This document shows, in pieces, positions 49,048-56,620 of a stretch of 64,000 nt of DNA (the first letter of the stretch is position 1; each line of letters begins with the position of its first letter). Location of the stretch: assembly GCF_000023585.1 (NCBI RefSeq), contig NC_012914.1, forward strand, positions 6,145,501 to 6,209,500. The letters run 5' to 3'. The position numbers and the translations under genes were made by a program. The notes under the pieces were generated by a model. That model did no database searches, was not told where the DNA came from, and saw only the letters and a program-made list of their open reading frames with translations. This DNA comes from Paenibacillus sp. JDR-2. GTDB lineage: Bacteria > Bacillota > Bacilli > Paenibacillales > Paenibacillaceae.

Positions 49048-49827
49048 TTATTTCACAATAAACTGCTCATGACCGCTGCTTGCCGATGCGTAACGCTTCT
49101 TCGAGATCCGACCGGACAAATACGACAGACGGCCCGCTTCAATCGCGAGCCTCATCGCCCGCGCCATGCCAACCGGATCCTTCGCTTTGGCGACCGGCGT
49201 ATTCATCAAAACGCCCGACACGCCAAGCTCCATCGCCTGCGCCACGTCGCTGACCGAGCCTAGGCCCGCGTCCACGATAATCGGCACCTTCGCTTCCTCC
49301 GCGATCAGGCCGATATTATACGGATTCAAAATACCAAGCCCCGTACCGATAGGCGCCGCTCCCGGCATAACGGCAGCCGCCCCCGCTTCCTCCAGCCTTT
49401 TGCACAGGATCGGATCATCGGAAGTGTAAGGAAGGACCGTAAAGCCTTCCTTTACGAGAATTTCCGTTGCCTTCAGCGTCTCCAGCGGATCGGGCAGCAG
49501 CGTACGCTCATTGGCGCTGATCTCGACCTTAATCCAATCGCTGAGTCCCGATGCCTTTGCCAACCGGGCAATGCGTACGGCTTCTTCGGCCGTGCTTGCG
49601 CCGGACGTATTCGGCAGGAATCGGAATCCTTCCCCTTCCACATGCTGCAGAATCGAGTCATCCTCGGTTGAAGCGAGGTTAATCCGGCGAATGGCAAAGG
49701 TCAGCACCTCCGCTCCCGATTCCCGGATCGCTTCCTTCTGCACGTAAGGGCTCGGGAATAATCCCGTCCCGATAAAAAACCGCGAGGTGAGCTCATGTCC
49801 CCCGATATGCCATACATCCTTTTTCAT
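49048..49827 (-). CDS. thiG: Thiazole synthase
   Basis: This 259-residue TIM-barrel protein builds thiazole phosphate from DXP, dehydroglycine and ThiS-thiocarboxylate. Features are SRFFIGTGLFPS, EVLTFAIRRINL, the Schiff-base Lys region WIKVEI, GFTVLPYTSDDPILCKRLE, VMPGAAPIGTGLGI and IIVDAGLGSVSDVAQAMELG. It ends with a tail beyond the barrel (RKRYASASSGHEQF-like). Eight bases separate it from thiS. Confidence 0.94.
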   Translation of the reverse strand: MKKDVWHIGGHELTSRFFIGTGLFPSPYVQKEAIRESGAEVLTFAIRRINLASTEDDSILQHVEGEGFRFLPNTSGASTAEEAVRIARLAKASGLSDWIKVEISANERTLLPDPLETLKATEILVKEGFTVLPYTSDDPILCKRLEEAGAAAVMPGAAPIGTGLGILNPYNIGLIAEEAKVPIIVDAGLGSVSDVAQAMELGVSGVLMNTPVAKAKDPVGMARAMRLAIEAGRLSYLSGRISKKRYASASSGHEQFIVK

Positions 49828-49834
49828 CCTACGC

Positions 49835-50032
49835 TCAGCCTCCCCCTACAAAATGAACCAGCTCTATTTTCATCTGCGGCCTTACTTCCGTCTCCGGCCA
49901 CTGTTCCTTCGCAATAATCTCGCCATCCGCTTCAACGACCACCGGACGCCCTTCCAGCCCAAAATGAAGAATGACATCCCCGATCGTGCGGGCATCCAGC
50001 TCTTGGGACTCGCCATTAACGATCAGCAGCAT
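49835..50032 (-). CDS. thiS: Sulfur carrier protein ThiS
   Basis: This 65-residue ubiquitin-like protein carries sulfur as a C-terminal thiocarboxylate. It starts MLLIVNGESQELD and ends VHFVGGG, giving the required Gly-Gly end. The ATG at 50032 follows GGAAGGAGCGGGAGAG; the longer frame to 50104 lies in thiE. It overlaps the thiE end by 17 bp, so the two are coupled. Confidence 0.93.
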   Translation of the reverse strand: MLLIVNGESQELDARTIGDVILHFGLEGRPVVVEADGEIIAKEQWPETEVRPQMKIELVHFVGGG

Positions 50033-50660
50033 GCGACTCTCCCGCTCCTTCCAGCTTGCGGAGGAACGCCTGGCAGGTGCCCGCGACATCGGAGCTTCCG
50101 ACAATCTCGCTCACCGCGCAAATTCTTGTTGCTCCCGCCGCAAGTACTTCATCCACGTTGCCCAGCTTAATTCCGCCAATCGCGACAAAAGGAATATTAA
50201 CCTTTTCCGCTACCTGCCGGACGTATGCCACCGTTACCGGATCAACGACATCCACCTTCGTCTTCGTCGGGAATACCGGCCCAACGCCGATATAGTCGGC
50301 GCCTTGCTCTTCGGCAAGCAATGCTTCTTCAATCGCATGCGTGGAAATGCCGATGATTTTATCTCCGACGCGTTGTCTTGCTTCCGTGAGCGAAACGTCG
50401 TTTTGCCCGAGATGGACGCCGTCGGCGTCTACTTCCAGCGCGATATCGATATAATCGTTGACGATAAACGTAACGCCGTATTTACGCGTAAGTTCCCGCA
50501 GCGCTTTCGCCTTGCGCAGCACTTCTTCCGGGCTGCCGTCCTTATCCCGCAGCTGAATAATATCCACGCCGCCTTTGATTGCTTCCTCCATCACTTCCAG
50601 CATGTCGCGGCCGGGATGGAATTGCTCTCCCGTGATCGCATACAGACGAAAATCCTTCAT
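50016..50660 (-). CDS. thiE: Thiamine-phosphate synthase
   Basis: This 214-residue TIM-barrel enzyme joins HMP-PP and thiazole phosphate to thiamin phosphate. It has LYAITGEQF, IIQLRDKDGS, FIVNDYIDIALEVDADGVHLGQND, GISTHAIEEALLAEEQGADYIGVGPVFPTKTK and FVAIGGIKLGNVDEVLAAGA. The ATG at 50660 follows GAGGAGATGAG. It starts 22 bp after thiF and overlaps thiS. Confidence 0.94.
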   Translation of the reverse strand: MKDFRLYAITGEQFHPGRDMLEVMEEAIKGGVDIIQLRDKDGSPEEVLRKAKALRELTRKYGVTFIVNDYIDIALEVDADGVHLGQNDVSLTEARQRVGDKIIGISTHAIEEALLAEEQGADYIGVGPVFPTKTKVDVVDPVTVAYVRQVAEKVNIPFVAIGGIKLGNVDEVLAAGATRICAVSEIVGSSDVAGTCQAFLRKLEGAGESHAADR

Positions 50661-50682
50661 CCAGCTCTCATCTCCTCTATGA

Positions 50683-51705
50683 TCAATATCCGATATATCT
50701 CGCGTACAGCGTCTTAGCGCGGACAAGGTCCTCCGTCCCCTGCACAAGCACCCTGCCGTCAGGGAACAGCACCAGCCGCTCTCCTTCCGGCAGCTCGGCT
50801 TTAAGCAGGTAAGCGTTAAGCTCTACCTTCACCGCAGCCGGCTCCAGCCGTTTGCGCCATTGCTCCAGATCCAGAGGTCCATGTCCGCTGATCTGAACCG
50901 TGCTTCGGCCGCATAAGGACACCGTTGAATCCTTTTCCGTCACCTGAAGTGCCGGATATTCCTTCAACTGGCAGCAAGGGCAGTCTGTCTTCGCCTCTCC
51001 GAGCTTCATTTCGTAGTAATAGTTGCTCCACAAATCGAAGGTAACCAGGCTATTCCGCCTGGCCTGATCCGCTTCAACCAAATATTTAAGCGCTTCTACC
51101 GCCTGATAGGAAGCGACAATATCAACAACGGGCGCGATAACGCCAATCGTATCGCAGGTTTGGCCGCCGCTGTCCGCCGAAGGGAGGAAGCAGCGCAGGC
51201 AAGGCGTCCTGCCCGGAACCAGAATCGCGCTCATGCCTCGAGAACTGACCGCACCGCCGTAGGTAAACGGAATGCCCTTGCTGAAGCACGCGTCATTGAG
51301 CAAAAACCGGGTCTGGAAGTTATCCGTTCCGTCCAGCACCAAATCCATGCCGTCCAGCAGCTCATCAATGTTATGGACGGTCACATCCGCCACAACCGCC
51401 TCGATCCGCACATCCGAATTGATCCGGCGGAGCTTGCGTTCCGCGGCAATCGCCTTCGGGTAGCCCTCGCGCACATCATCCTCGTCATACAGCATCTGGC
51501 GCTGCAGATTGCTTTTCTCCACATAGTCCCGGTCCACAATGCGGACCCGTCCGACACCGGCGCGAACCATATGATTCGCCAGCACGGTGCCAAGCGCTCC
51601 CATTCCGATCACGCATACCGAGCTTTCGCTCAGCTTCTGCTGACCTTGCTCGCCGATTGGCGCAAACAGCATTTGCCTTGAATATCTCTCCAGTCTCTCA
51701 TCCAT
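50683..51705 (-). CDS. thiF: ThiF/MoeB-type adenylyltransferase
   Basis: This 340-residue E1-like enzyme adenylates the ThiS C-terminus. It has the ATP loop VIGMGALGT, RIVDRDYVEKSNLQRQMLY, DGTDNFQTRFLLNDAC, and the zinc pairs TPCLRCF and CPCCQ. A C-terminal extension of about 90 residues (TEKDSTVSLCGRSTVQISG, LPEGERLVLFPDGRVLVQGT) follows and resembles a ThiF-linked small domain. Four 68-bp repeats lie upstream and abut its SD (AGGAGG). Confidence 0.92.
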   Translation of the reverse strand: MDERLERYSRQMLFAPIGEQGQQKLSESSVCVIGMGALGTVLANHMVRAGVGRVRIVDRDYVEKSNLQRQMLYDEDDVREGYPKAIAAERKLRRINSDVRIEAVVADVTVHNIDELLDGMDLVLDGTDNFQTRFLLNDACFSKGIPFTYGGAVSSRGMSAILVPGRTPCLRCFLPSADSGGQTCDTIGVIAPVVDIVASYQAVEALKYLVEADQARRNSLVTFDLWSNYYYEMKLGEAKTDCPCCQLKEYPALQVTEKDSTVSLCGRSTVQISGHGPLDLEQWRKRLEPAAVKVELNAYLLKAELPEGERLVLFPDGRVLVQGTEDLVRAKTLYARYIGY

Positions 51706-51715
51706 CTGCCAAACC

Positions 51716-51990
51716 TCCTAAAAAGAATTGTCACACAAACGGGCTCTTTATGGCCGTTGTGGCGATTCTTGCTTCGAAAGCATTCGCTTAAAGAATTGTC
51801 ACACAAACGGGCTCTTTAAGGCCGTTGTGGCGATTCTTGCTTCGAAAGCATTCGCTTAAAGAATTGTCACACAAACGGGCTTTTTAAGGCCGTTGTGGCG
51901 ATTCTTGCTTCGAAAGCATTCGCTTAAAGAATTGTCACACAAACGGGCTCTTTAAGGCCGTTGTGGCGATTCTTGCTTCGAAAGCATCAA
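51716..51990 (-). repeat. Four tandem 68-bp copies of the SD-abutting repeat in the thi operon
   Basis: GAATTGTCAC starts at 51725, 51793, 51861 and 51929, exactly 68 bp apart. Copies differ at only a few bases (CTCTTTAT, CTCTTTAA, CTTTTTAA). On the minus strand each reads GCTTTCGAAGCAAGAATCG, a CAACGGCC..GGGC arm, then GTGTGACAATTCTTT. The last one runs into AGGAGG of thiF. The array fills the thiY-thiF gap and would be transcribed as four hairpins. Confidence 0.9.
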
Positions 51991-52000
51991 CCAATATTGC

Positions 52001-53023
52001 CTACAAGTTGCGGAAAGCATCCGCCGCCTTCACCGGCTTCTTGATCTGACCATGCTCCGTCAGCCAATTAATAATGTTATTCCAGGACTCCTCGGATTGG
52101 CTGGCAAAAGGCTCTTCGCCCGCATCCATCAGCGGCAGCAATATGCTTAAGCTTTGCTTCTCGATATCCGCATCCAGCGGGAAGTCGGTGCTTTGCTTAT
52201 CCAGCAGCAGCTTCAGCGCTTCATCCGGATGGCTTGCGGTATATTCCTGGCCTTTCGCTGCAGCGGCGAGGAACCGTTTAATGGCACCGCCTTTGCTGCC
52301 GAGCTCTTTCTCGCTTGCCGTAAGCACCAGCTCGTAATAATCCGGAACGCCGTAATCCGCCGGGTTAAACGAAATCAGCTTCTCGCCTTCCTTCTCGAGC
52401 AGCAGCTTCTCGTGATTGATATAGCCGCCGATAATGCCATCGACGCGGTTTGTTGTCATCGCCGGAATCAGATCCCAGCCGATATCGACATAATTTAATT
52501 TCGACGGATCGCCCCCATCCGCCTTCACCATCGTATTAACCATAGCTTCATCCAGCGGTAAGGAAGGATAGCCGATTTTTTTGCCTTCCAGGTCCTTCGG
52601 GGTTTTAATCCCCGCCCCTTCCGATACAAAAAGCTGATTAAGCGGATGGCGGACAATCGCACCAACCGATACGACCGGAATATCCTCCGAGCGGGCAACG
52701 GCTATCTGAGTCTGGTAGCTAAGCGCCAGATCGGCTTTGCCCGTAGCGACCAGCTTCAGCGCGTCGTTCGTATCGGCAGGCGTCTGGAGCTTGACCTTAA
52801 GCCCTTCTTCTTCAAAATACCCTTGTTCCTCCGCCGCGTACAAAAACGTATGCACCGCATTCGGATACCAGTCCAGCAGCACCGTTAACTCCTCTGTTTG
52901 CCGTGCAGCTGAGCCGGCCTCTTTGCTGTCGTCCTTCTTAGAAGAGCACGCCGTCAGCAATAAAGCAAATACCAATCCTAAAGCTAAACCTGATTTCATG
53001 AATCGATTATTAGTCCTGAACAT
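52001..53023 (-). CDS. thiY: Thiamin-precursor ABC transporter binding lipoprotein
   Basis: This 340-residue NMT1/ThiY-type binding protein has lipobox LLLTAC and a mature domain starting LTVLLDWYPNAVHTFLY, then GYFEEEGLKVKLQTPADTNDALKLVATGKADLALSY, typical for pyrimidine-precursor binders. It should deliver a thiamin-degradation pyrimidine (formylaminopyrimidine) to ThiXZ; TenA in the operon then hydrolyses it. The SD is AGGGAGAG, next to a palindromic repeat. Confidence 0.9.
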   Translation of the reverse strand: MFRTNNRFMKSGLALGLVFALLLTACSSKKDDSKEAGSAARQTEELTVLLDWYPNAVHTFLYAAEEQGYFEEEGLKVKLQTPADTNDALKLVATGKADLALSYQTQIAVARSEDIPVVSVGAIVRHPLNQLFVSEGAGIKTPKDLEGKKIGYPSLPLDEAMVNTMVKADGGDPSKLNYVDIGWDLIPAMTTNRVDGIIGGYINHEKLLLEKEGEKLISFNPADYGVPDYYELVLTASEKELGSKGGAIKRFLAAAAKGQEYTASHPDEALKLLLDKQSTDFPLDADIEKQSLSILLPLMDAGEEPFASQSEESWNNIINWLTEHGQIKKPVKAADAFRNL

Positions 53024-53032
53024 AAGAATGAT

Positions 53033-53103
53033 CTCTCCCTAAAAAGAATTACCTTTAATAGATCTGACTCCAGCCATACTGGCGATTCTCGCTACTCAAG
53101 CAT
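53033..53103 (-). repeat. Diverged SD-abutting repeat between thiX and thiY
   Basis: On the minus strand ATGCTTGAGTAGCGAGAATCG, a GCCAGTATGGC hairpin, then GGTAATTCTTTTT runs into AGGGAG of thiY. Confidence 0.65.
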
Positions 53104-53106
53104 GTT

Positions 53107-53856
53107 CTAAACACGCCTGTGCCCAAGCACCAGTCTCTCTATGATTTGCGCGGCAATAAACAATGCAATTCCCATCAGCGACAAGAGGAGCACGCCGGCG
53201 AACACATCATCGCCGCGCAGCATATTCGCTGCCCGTTTCGTATAGACGCCAAGCCCGGACTCTCCGCCCAGCCATTCGCCAAGCGTGGCCCCGCCGACAC
53301 TGATGGCGGCAGCCATTTTTAGTCCGGTGAAGAAGGATGGCAGCGCGGAAGGAATCTTCCATTTCAGAAACAGCTGCGCTTTGCCCGCTCCCATTGAACG
53401 GAGCAGCTCCCCGATCTCGCGGTCCGCCACGCGGAATCCGTCCGCCGTATTGACCGCAACCGGGAAGAAGGTGAACAGAATAACAACCGAGATTTTGCTT
53501 CCGATCTCATAGCCAAACCACATGACCATAATGGGCGACAACGCGATAATCGGAATCGTCTGCGAAGCTACGATCAACGGATAAATCGTCTTGCGCGCAA
53601 GGCTGGAGCTGTCAATCCAAATGGCGGACAACACGCCAAACACGACCGAGAAAGCCAGACCAAGCAGAGCCTCCCATAGCGTCAGGGCAAAATGCTTGCC
53701 CAGCAGCGCTGCGTGATTTAGAAGCGCGGCAAAAACATCCGACAGCCGAGGAATGATATAAGCCGGAACATCAAATACGCGAGTCCCAAGCTCCCAGCAT
53801 CCGGCCAGCAGCAGGATAAACAGAAGGATTGGAAGCTTATCCTTAAACAGCTTCAT
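53107..53856 (-). CDS. thiX: Thiamin-precursor ABC transporter permease
   Basis: This 249-residue SsuC/ThiX-type permease has about six membrane segments and the EAA-type loop ADREIGELLRSMGAGKAQLFLKW followed by IPSALPSFF. SVGGATLGEWLGGESGLG is the usual next stretch. Its start overlaps the stop of thiZ by one base (53856), so it is co-translated. It should move a pyrimidine precursor with ThiY and ThiZ. Confidence 0.9.
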   Translation of the reverse strand: MKLFKDKLPILLFILLLAGCWELGTRVFDVPAYIIPRLSDVFAALLNHAALLGKHFALTLWEALLGLAFSVVFGVLSAIWIDSSSLARKTIYPLIVASQTIPIIALSPIMVMWFGYEIGSKISVVILFTFFPVAVNTADGFRVADREIGELLRSMGAGKAQLFLKWKIPSALPSFFTGLKMAAAISVGGATLGEWLGGESGLGVYTKRAANMLRGDDVFAGVLLLSLMGIALFIAAQIIERLVLGHRRV

Positions 53857-54689
53857 CAGCCCGCGCCTCCTTCCTGATTGGAAGTGATCCGGCCAAGCTG
53901 CCGGAGTAGCAGGCGCTTCAAATTGGCAAAACGTTCATCAAGCGTTGTCTCATAGGTTCGCGGACGCGGCAAGTCAACCGCAAGCGGCTCAAGTTGCGTA
54001 ATTGGTCTCGACGCCGCAACAAGCACCTGATCCGAGAGCAACAAAGCCTCGTCGATATCATGCGTGATGAACAGGATCGTCTTCCGATGCTTCTCCCACA
54101 CCTGCAGCAGCCATTGCTGCATGCTGATCCGCGTCATCGCATCCAGTGCGCTGAACGGTTCATCAAGGAGCATCAGCTCTCCGCCGGCAAGCAAGGAGCG
54201 GAGGAACGACACCCGCTGACGCATACCGCCCGACAGCTCATGCGGATATTTCGATTCCGTACCCGCCAGCCCAAGCTCAGGCAGCATCTCGAGCACCCTA
54301 CGCCTTGCTTCGCGCTTAGGCATGCCGGCAAGCTCGAGGCCGACAGCTGCGTTATCCTGCACCGTGCGCCAAGGCATCAGGCAGTCTCGCTGCGGCATAT
54401 AGCCGATGGTGCTTCGCTGACCGGGAACGGCACCCGCTGCCGCAATCGTTCCGGATTCGGGCTGGAGAAGACCGGCGAGCAGACGGAACAGGGTTGTTTT
54501 GCCCATGCCGCTTGCAGCTACGATACTGACGAATTGCCCCTTGGGCACTTCCAGATCAAGTCCGTCGAAGAGCGGCTCCTCGCCTTCAAACCGGTATGTC
54601 AGCCCTTTAACAGTCAAGCCCGCCGAAACCGTTAAGCCCTCTTCCCGAGCCCTCTTTACGGTAATCTGCTGCTTGTTCACACCGGCCAC
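53856..54689 (-). CDS. thiZ: Thiamin-precursor ABC transporter ATPase
   Basis: This 277-residue ABC ATPase has Walker A AASGMGKT (residues 58-65), Q-loop YMPQRDCLMPW, signature LSGGMRQR and Walker B LMLLDEPFSALD with the H-loop THDIDEAL. The first Gly of the P-loop is Ala58, an unusual but probably tolerated change. It overlaps tenA by 13 bp. A basic N-terminal extension of about 24 residues is present, so an internal start is possible. Confidence 0.9.
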   Translation of the reverse strand: MAGVNKQQITVKRAREEGLTVSAGLTVKGLTYRFEGEEPLFDGLDLEVPKGQFVSIVAASGMGKTTLFRLLAGLLQPESGTIAAAGAVPGQRSTIGYMPQRDCLMPWRTVQDNAAVGLELAGMPKREARRRVLEMLPELGLAGTESKYPHELSGGMRQRVSFLRSLLAGGELMLLDEPFSALDAMTRISMQQWLLQVWEKHRKTILFITHDIDEALLLSDQVLVAASRPITQLEPLAVDLPRPRTYETTLDERFANLKRLLLRQLGRITSNQEGGAG

Positions 54690-55369
54690 TCTTCCTCTCG
54701 GTAGGCCATATCCCAGAACATATATTCAAGCTTGGAAGCCATGATGAAATGCTGCTCGAGCTTCGCCAGCTCCGGCTCCGGCAAAGCTTCCGCCAGTTCA
54801 TCCATGATGCCGATGCACCAGTTGGTCAGCTCGCCAAACTCCTCGGAGCTGTACATCAAAATCCAGTCCCGGTAGAGAGGATGATCAAGCGCGCCGGGCG
54901 CTTCAGCGAACAGGACGCCAATCTCCCGGTAGCTCCACATGCAAGGAAGTACAGCCGCCGCAACCTCGGCGATTGAGCCATGCGCGGCAACGTCAAGCAG
55001 ATATTTGGTATAAGCGATTGTGGTAGGTGATGGTTCCGTTCTCTCCAGCTCTTCCGTTGTCACGCCGAATCGCTCGGCGTATTGCCGGTGCAGTCCCATT
55101 TCCACGTTCAGAACGGAATGGCATAGCTCGGAGAATTTCCCCATCGTATGGAGGTCGTTAGCCTTAATGCTGCCGTAAGCGAACATTTTGGCATAATCGA
55201 TTAAGTAGACGTAGTCTTGCTTGAGGTAAAAGATAAACTTCGCGGGATCCAGTGTCCCTGCCTTCAGCTCCTCGAGAAAAGGATGACGGTGACTCTGTTC
55301 CCAGATCCCCTTCGAGCTCTCGTACAATCTCCCGGTGAATTCCCCGGTTTTTATCGTTTTCGTTTGCAT
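54677..55369 (-). CDS. tenA: Aminopyrimidine aminohydrolase (TenA)
   Basis: This 230-residue all-helical enzyme hydrolyses aminopyrimidines from degraded thiamin to HMP. It starts FTGRLYESSKGIWEQSHRHPFLEELKAGTL, has FIFYLKQDYVYLIDYAKMFAYG, and the catalytic Cys in AAVLPCMWSYREIG with the Tyr and Glu near EFGELTNWCIGIMDELAE. The ATG at 55369 follows AAAGGAGTGG. It is the first gene after the TPP riboswitch and links to thiZXY as a salvage set. Confidence 0.93.
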   Translation of the reverse strand: MQTKTIKTGEFTGRLYESSKGIWEQSHRHPFLEELKAGTLDPAKFIFYLKQDYVYLIDYAKMFAYGSIKANDLHTMGKFSELCHSVLNVEMGLHRQYAERFGVTTEELERTEPSPTTIAYTKYLLDVAAHGSIAEVAAAVLPCMWSYREIGVLFAEAPGALDHPLYRDWILMYSSEEFGELTNWCIGIMDELAEALPEPELAKLEQHFIMASKLEYMFWDMAYREEEWPV

Positions 55370-55433
55370 TGCTTTCTGCCACTCCTTTGCTTTAGTAACC
55401 ATAGGTAACTAACGAGGGGGCGCTAGAACAACA

Positions 55434-55465
55434 GAAAAAACCATCCGCGAATATACGAATGGCTG
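55434..55465 (-). terminator. Terminator of the TPP leader
   Basis: On the minus strand CCATTCG-tatatt-CGCGGATGG and TTTTTT follow the aptamer, giving the transcription switch. Confidence 0.75.
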
Positions 55466-55474
55466 TAATTCGAT

Positions 55475-55572
55475 CGGTTCTCTACGCCAGCATTACCTGG
55501 TTCAGATTAACGGTCAGGCAAACAAGTTGCCTATCTCAGCCGGACTTTATCCAGCACCCGCACGCATTATGC
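55475..55572 (-). promoter_or_regulatory. TPP riboswitch (THI element)
   Basis: The minus strand has GGGTGCTGG.., GGCTGAGAT, a variable P3 stem (AGGCAACTTGTTTGCCT), CTGAACCAGGTAATGCTGGC and GTAGAGAACC. These are the TPP aptamer blocks. TPP binding should end transcription before tenA and the nine thi genes behind it. Confidence 0.92.
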
Positions 55573-55582
55573 AATTACACTC

Positions 55583-55611
55583 ACTATAACGGATCTGTGA
55601 ATATTAGGCAA
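55583..55611 (-). promoter_or_regulatory. Promoter of the thi operon
   Basis: TTGCCT (55611-55606), 17 bp, TATAGT (55588-55583) on the minus strand, 10-15 bp before the riboswitch. Confidence 0.6.
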
Positions 55612-55618
55612 TAACCTA

Positions 55619-55789
55619 TTATTCGCCGGCTCCGCCCTTGCCTTCAGCCGTTTCCTTCTTCTCCGCGCCAGCCTTAGGCCCTTTGCTGAATACACGCTTC
55701 GCGCTCTTCTTCTTTTCGGCCTTATCCCAACGGCTCCAGCCCTTCTTGCCGGTTCCTTGTCCGATGCCGCTCTTTTTTGCTTTAACCAA
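55619..55789 (-). CDS. DUF3934 family small basic protein
   Basis: This 56-residue protein starts with TTG at 55789 after AGGGAGC. It reads MVKAKKSGIGQGTGKKGWSR followed by WDKAEKKKSAKR and ends in a Lys/Gly/Glu tail. The GTGKKGW and RW pattern is that of DUF3934, as I recall it. It is rich in Lys and should bind nucleic acid or an acidic partner, which is inference. It stands alone between tetR and the thi promoter. Confidence 0.75.
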   Translation of the reverse strand: MVKAKKSGIGQGTGKKGWSRWDKAEKKKSAKRVFSKGPKAGAEKKETAEGKGGAGE

Positions 55790-55861
55790 TCTGTACAGCT
55801 CCCTTGTCCTCTAATACGGTGTATTGTACCAATAGCAGGGCGGTAATAGCAATGTTTAAGC

Positions 55862-56464
55862 TTAAGCCTCCGGCTCAATCCCGCAAACGCCGTAAAAGAA
55901 CAAGTGGAGAAATTCCTCGAAGAATTGCTCGCCTTTCCCGCTTTGCTGCGCCTCTTCCAGCAGCTTTTGGGATTGCGCGACAAACATGTTCACGTAAGTC
56001 AGGATCATCTGCGTCGATACCTTGTCCGAGATTTGCCCCCGCTGCTTGCACTCCTCGATAAAAGCATGCATAAGCGGCATAGCTCTCCGCTGCGTCACCT
56101 CGTCGATATAATCCGCAAACGCCGGATCGCCGCTCATCATCTGCTGAATGAATTCCGGAGTGAAGCGGCGGAATGCTTCTGTATCGGCCTTAACCACGTA
56201 TTCCACGAACTGCTGAAACGTTGGACCGCGGCTCATGAACATTTCGAAATCGTCAACATGCTCCGTAACGTAATGCTTGAAGGCTTCCCGAATGAGAATC
56301 TCTTTGCTGCCAAAATAGTTATAGATCGTCACCTGCGACACCCCTGCTTCGGCAGCGATGTCGGCAATGCGGATATATTTAGGCTCACAGCCCTGAAGCA
56401 TCGCGAGGACCGCGTCCCTGATCTTTGCTTTAAGCTGCTCGGCTCTTTTTTCAAATCCGTTCAT
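55862..56464 (-). CDS. TetR family transcriptional regulator
   Basis: This 200-residue repressor has an N-terminal HTH (AVLAMLQGCEPKYIRIADIAAEAGVSQVTIYNYFGSKEILIREAF) and a C-terminal helical ligand domain. It is divergent from an ABC-2 exporter operon across 156 bp containing paired palindromes, so it most likely represses that operon and itself. Ligand unknown, probably a compound exported by the ABC pair. Confidence 0.9.
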   Translation of the reverse strand: MNGFEKRAEQLKAKIRDAVLAMLQGCEPKYIRIADIAAEAGVSQVTIYNYFGSKEILIREAFKHYVTEHVDDFEMFMSRGPTFQQFVEYVVKADTEAFRRFTPEFIQQMMSGDPAFADYIDEVTQRRAMPLMHAFIEECKQRGQISDKVSTQMILTYVNMFVAQSQKLLEEAQQSGKGEQFFEEFLHLFFYGVCGIEPEA

Positions 56465-56498
56465 GTTACCCTCCGGCTCTCCAATAAGTATGAACTAA

Positions 56499-56596
56499 TG
56501 AAATTATAGCACATAAATATTTCATAACCCCATTGACTTCTCTTTTAGCCGAGCCTATCATAATGATGAAATATAGAGATATTAATATTTCATAAC
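56499..56596. promoter_or_regulatory. Promoter and paired TetR operators of the ABC exporter
   Basis: A TTGACT-N17-TATCAT promoter (56533-56561) lies between two palindromes, ATGAAATTAT/AAATATTTCAT (56499-56525) and ATGAAATAT/ATATTTCAT (56566-56593). AATATTTCATAAC is a perfect direct repeat at 56516 and 56584. Confidence 0.75.
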
Positions 56597-56620
56597 TTTT
56601 CGAAAGAAGGTGCGGTCAGC

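Noticed and set aside
51716..51990. CRISPR array in the thi operon
   Set aside because: The 68-bp units are contiguous tandem repeats without unique spacers.
55567..55983. 138-codon minus-strand ORF
   Set aside because: It overlaps the end of tetR and the DUF3934 gene in another frame; the DUF3934 frame has SD and family pattern.
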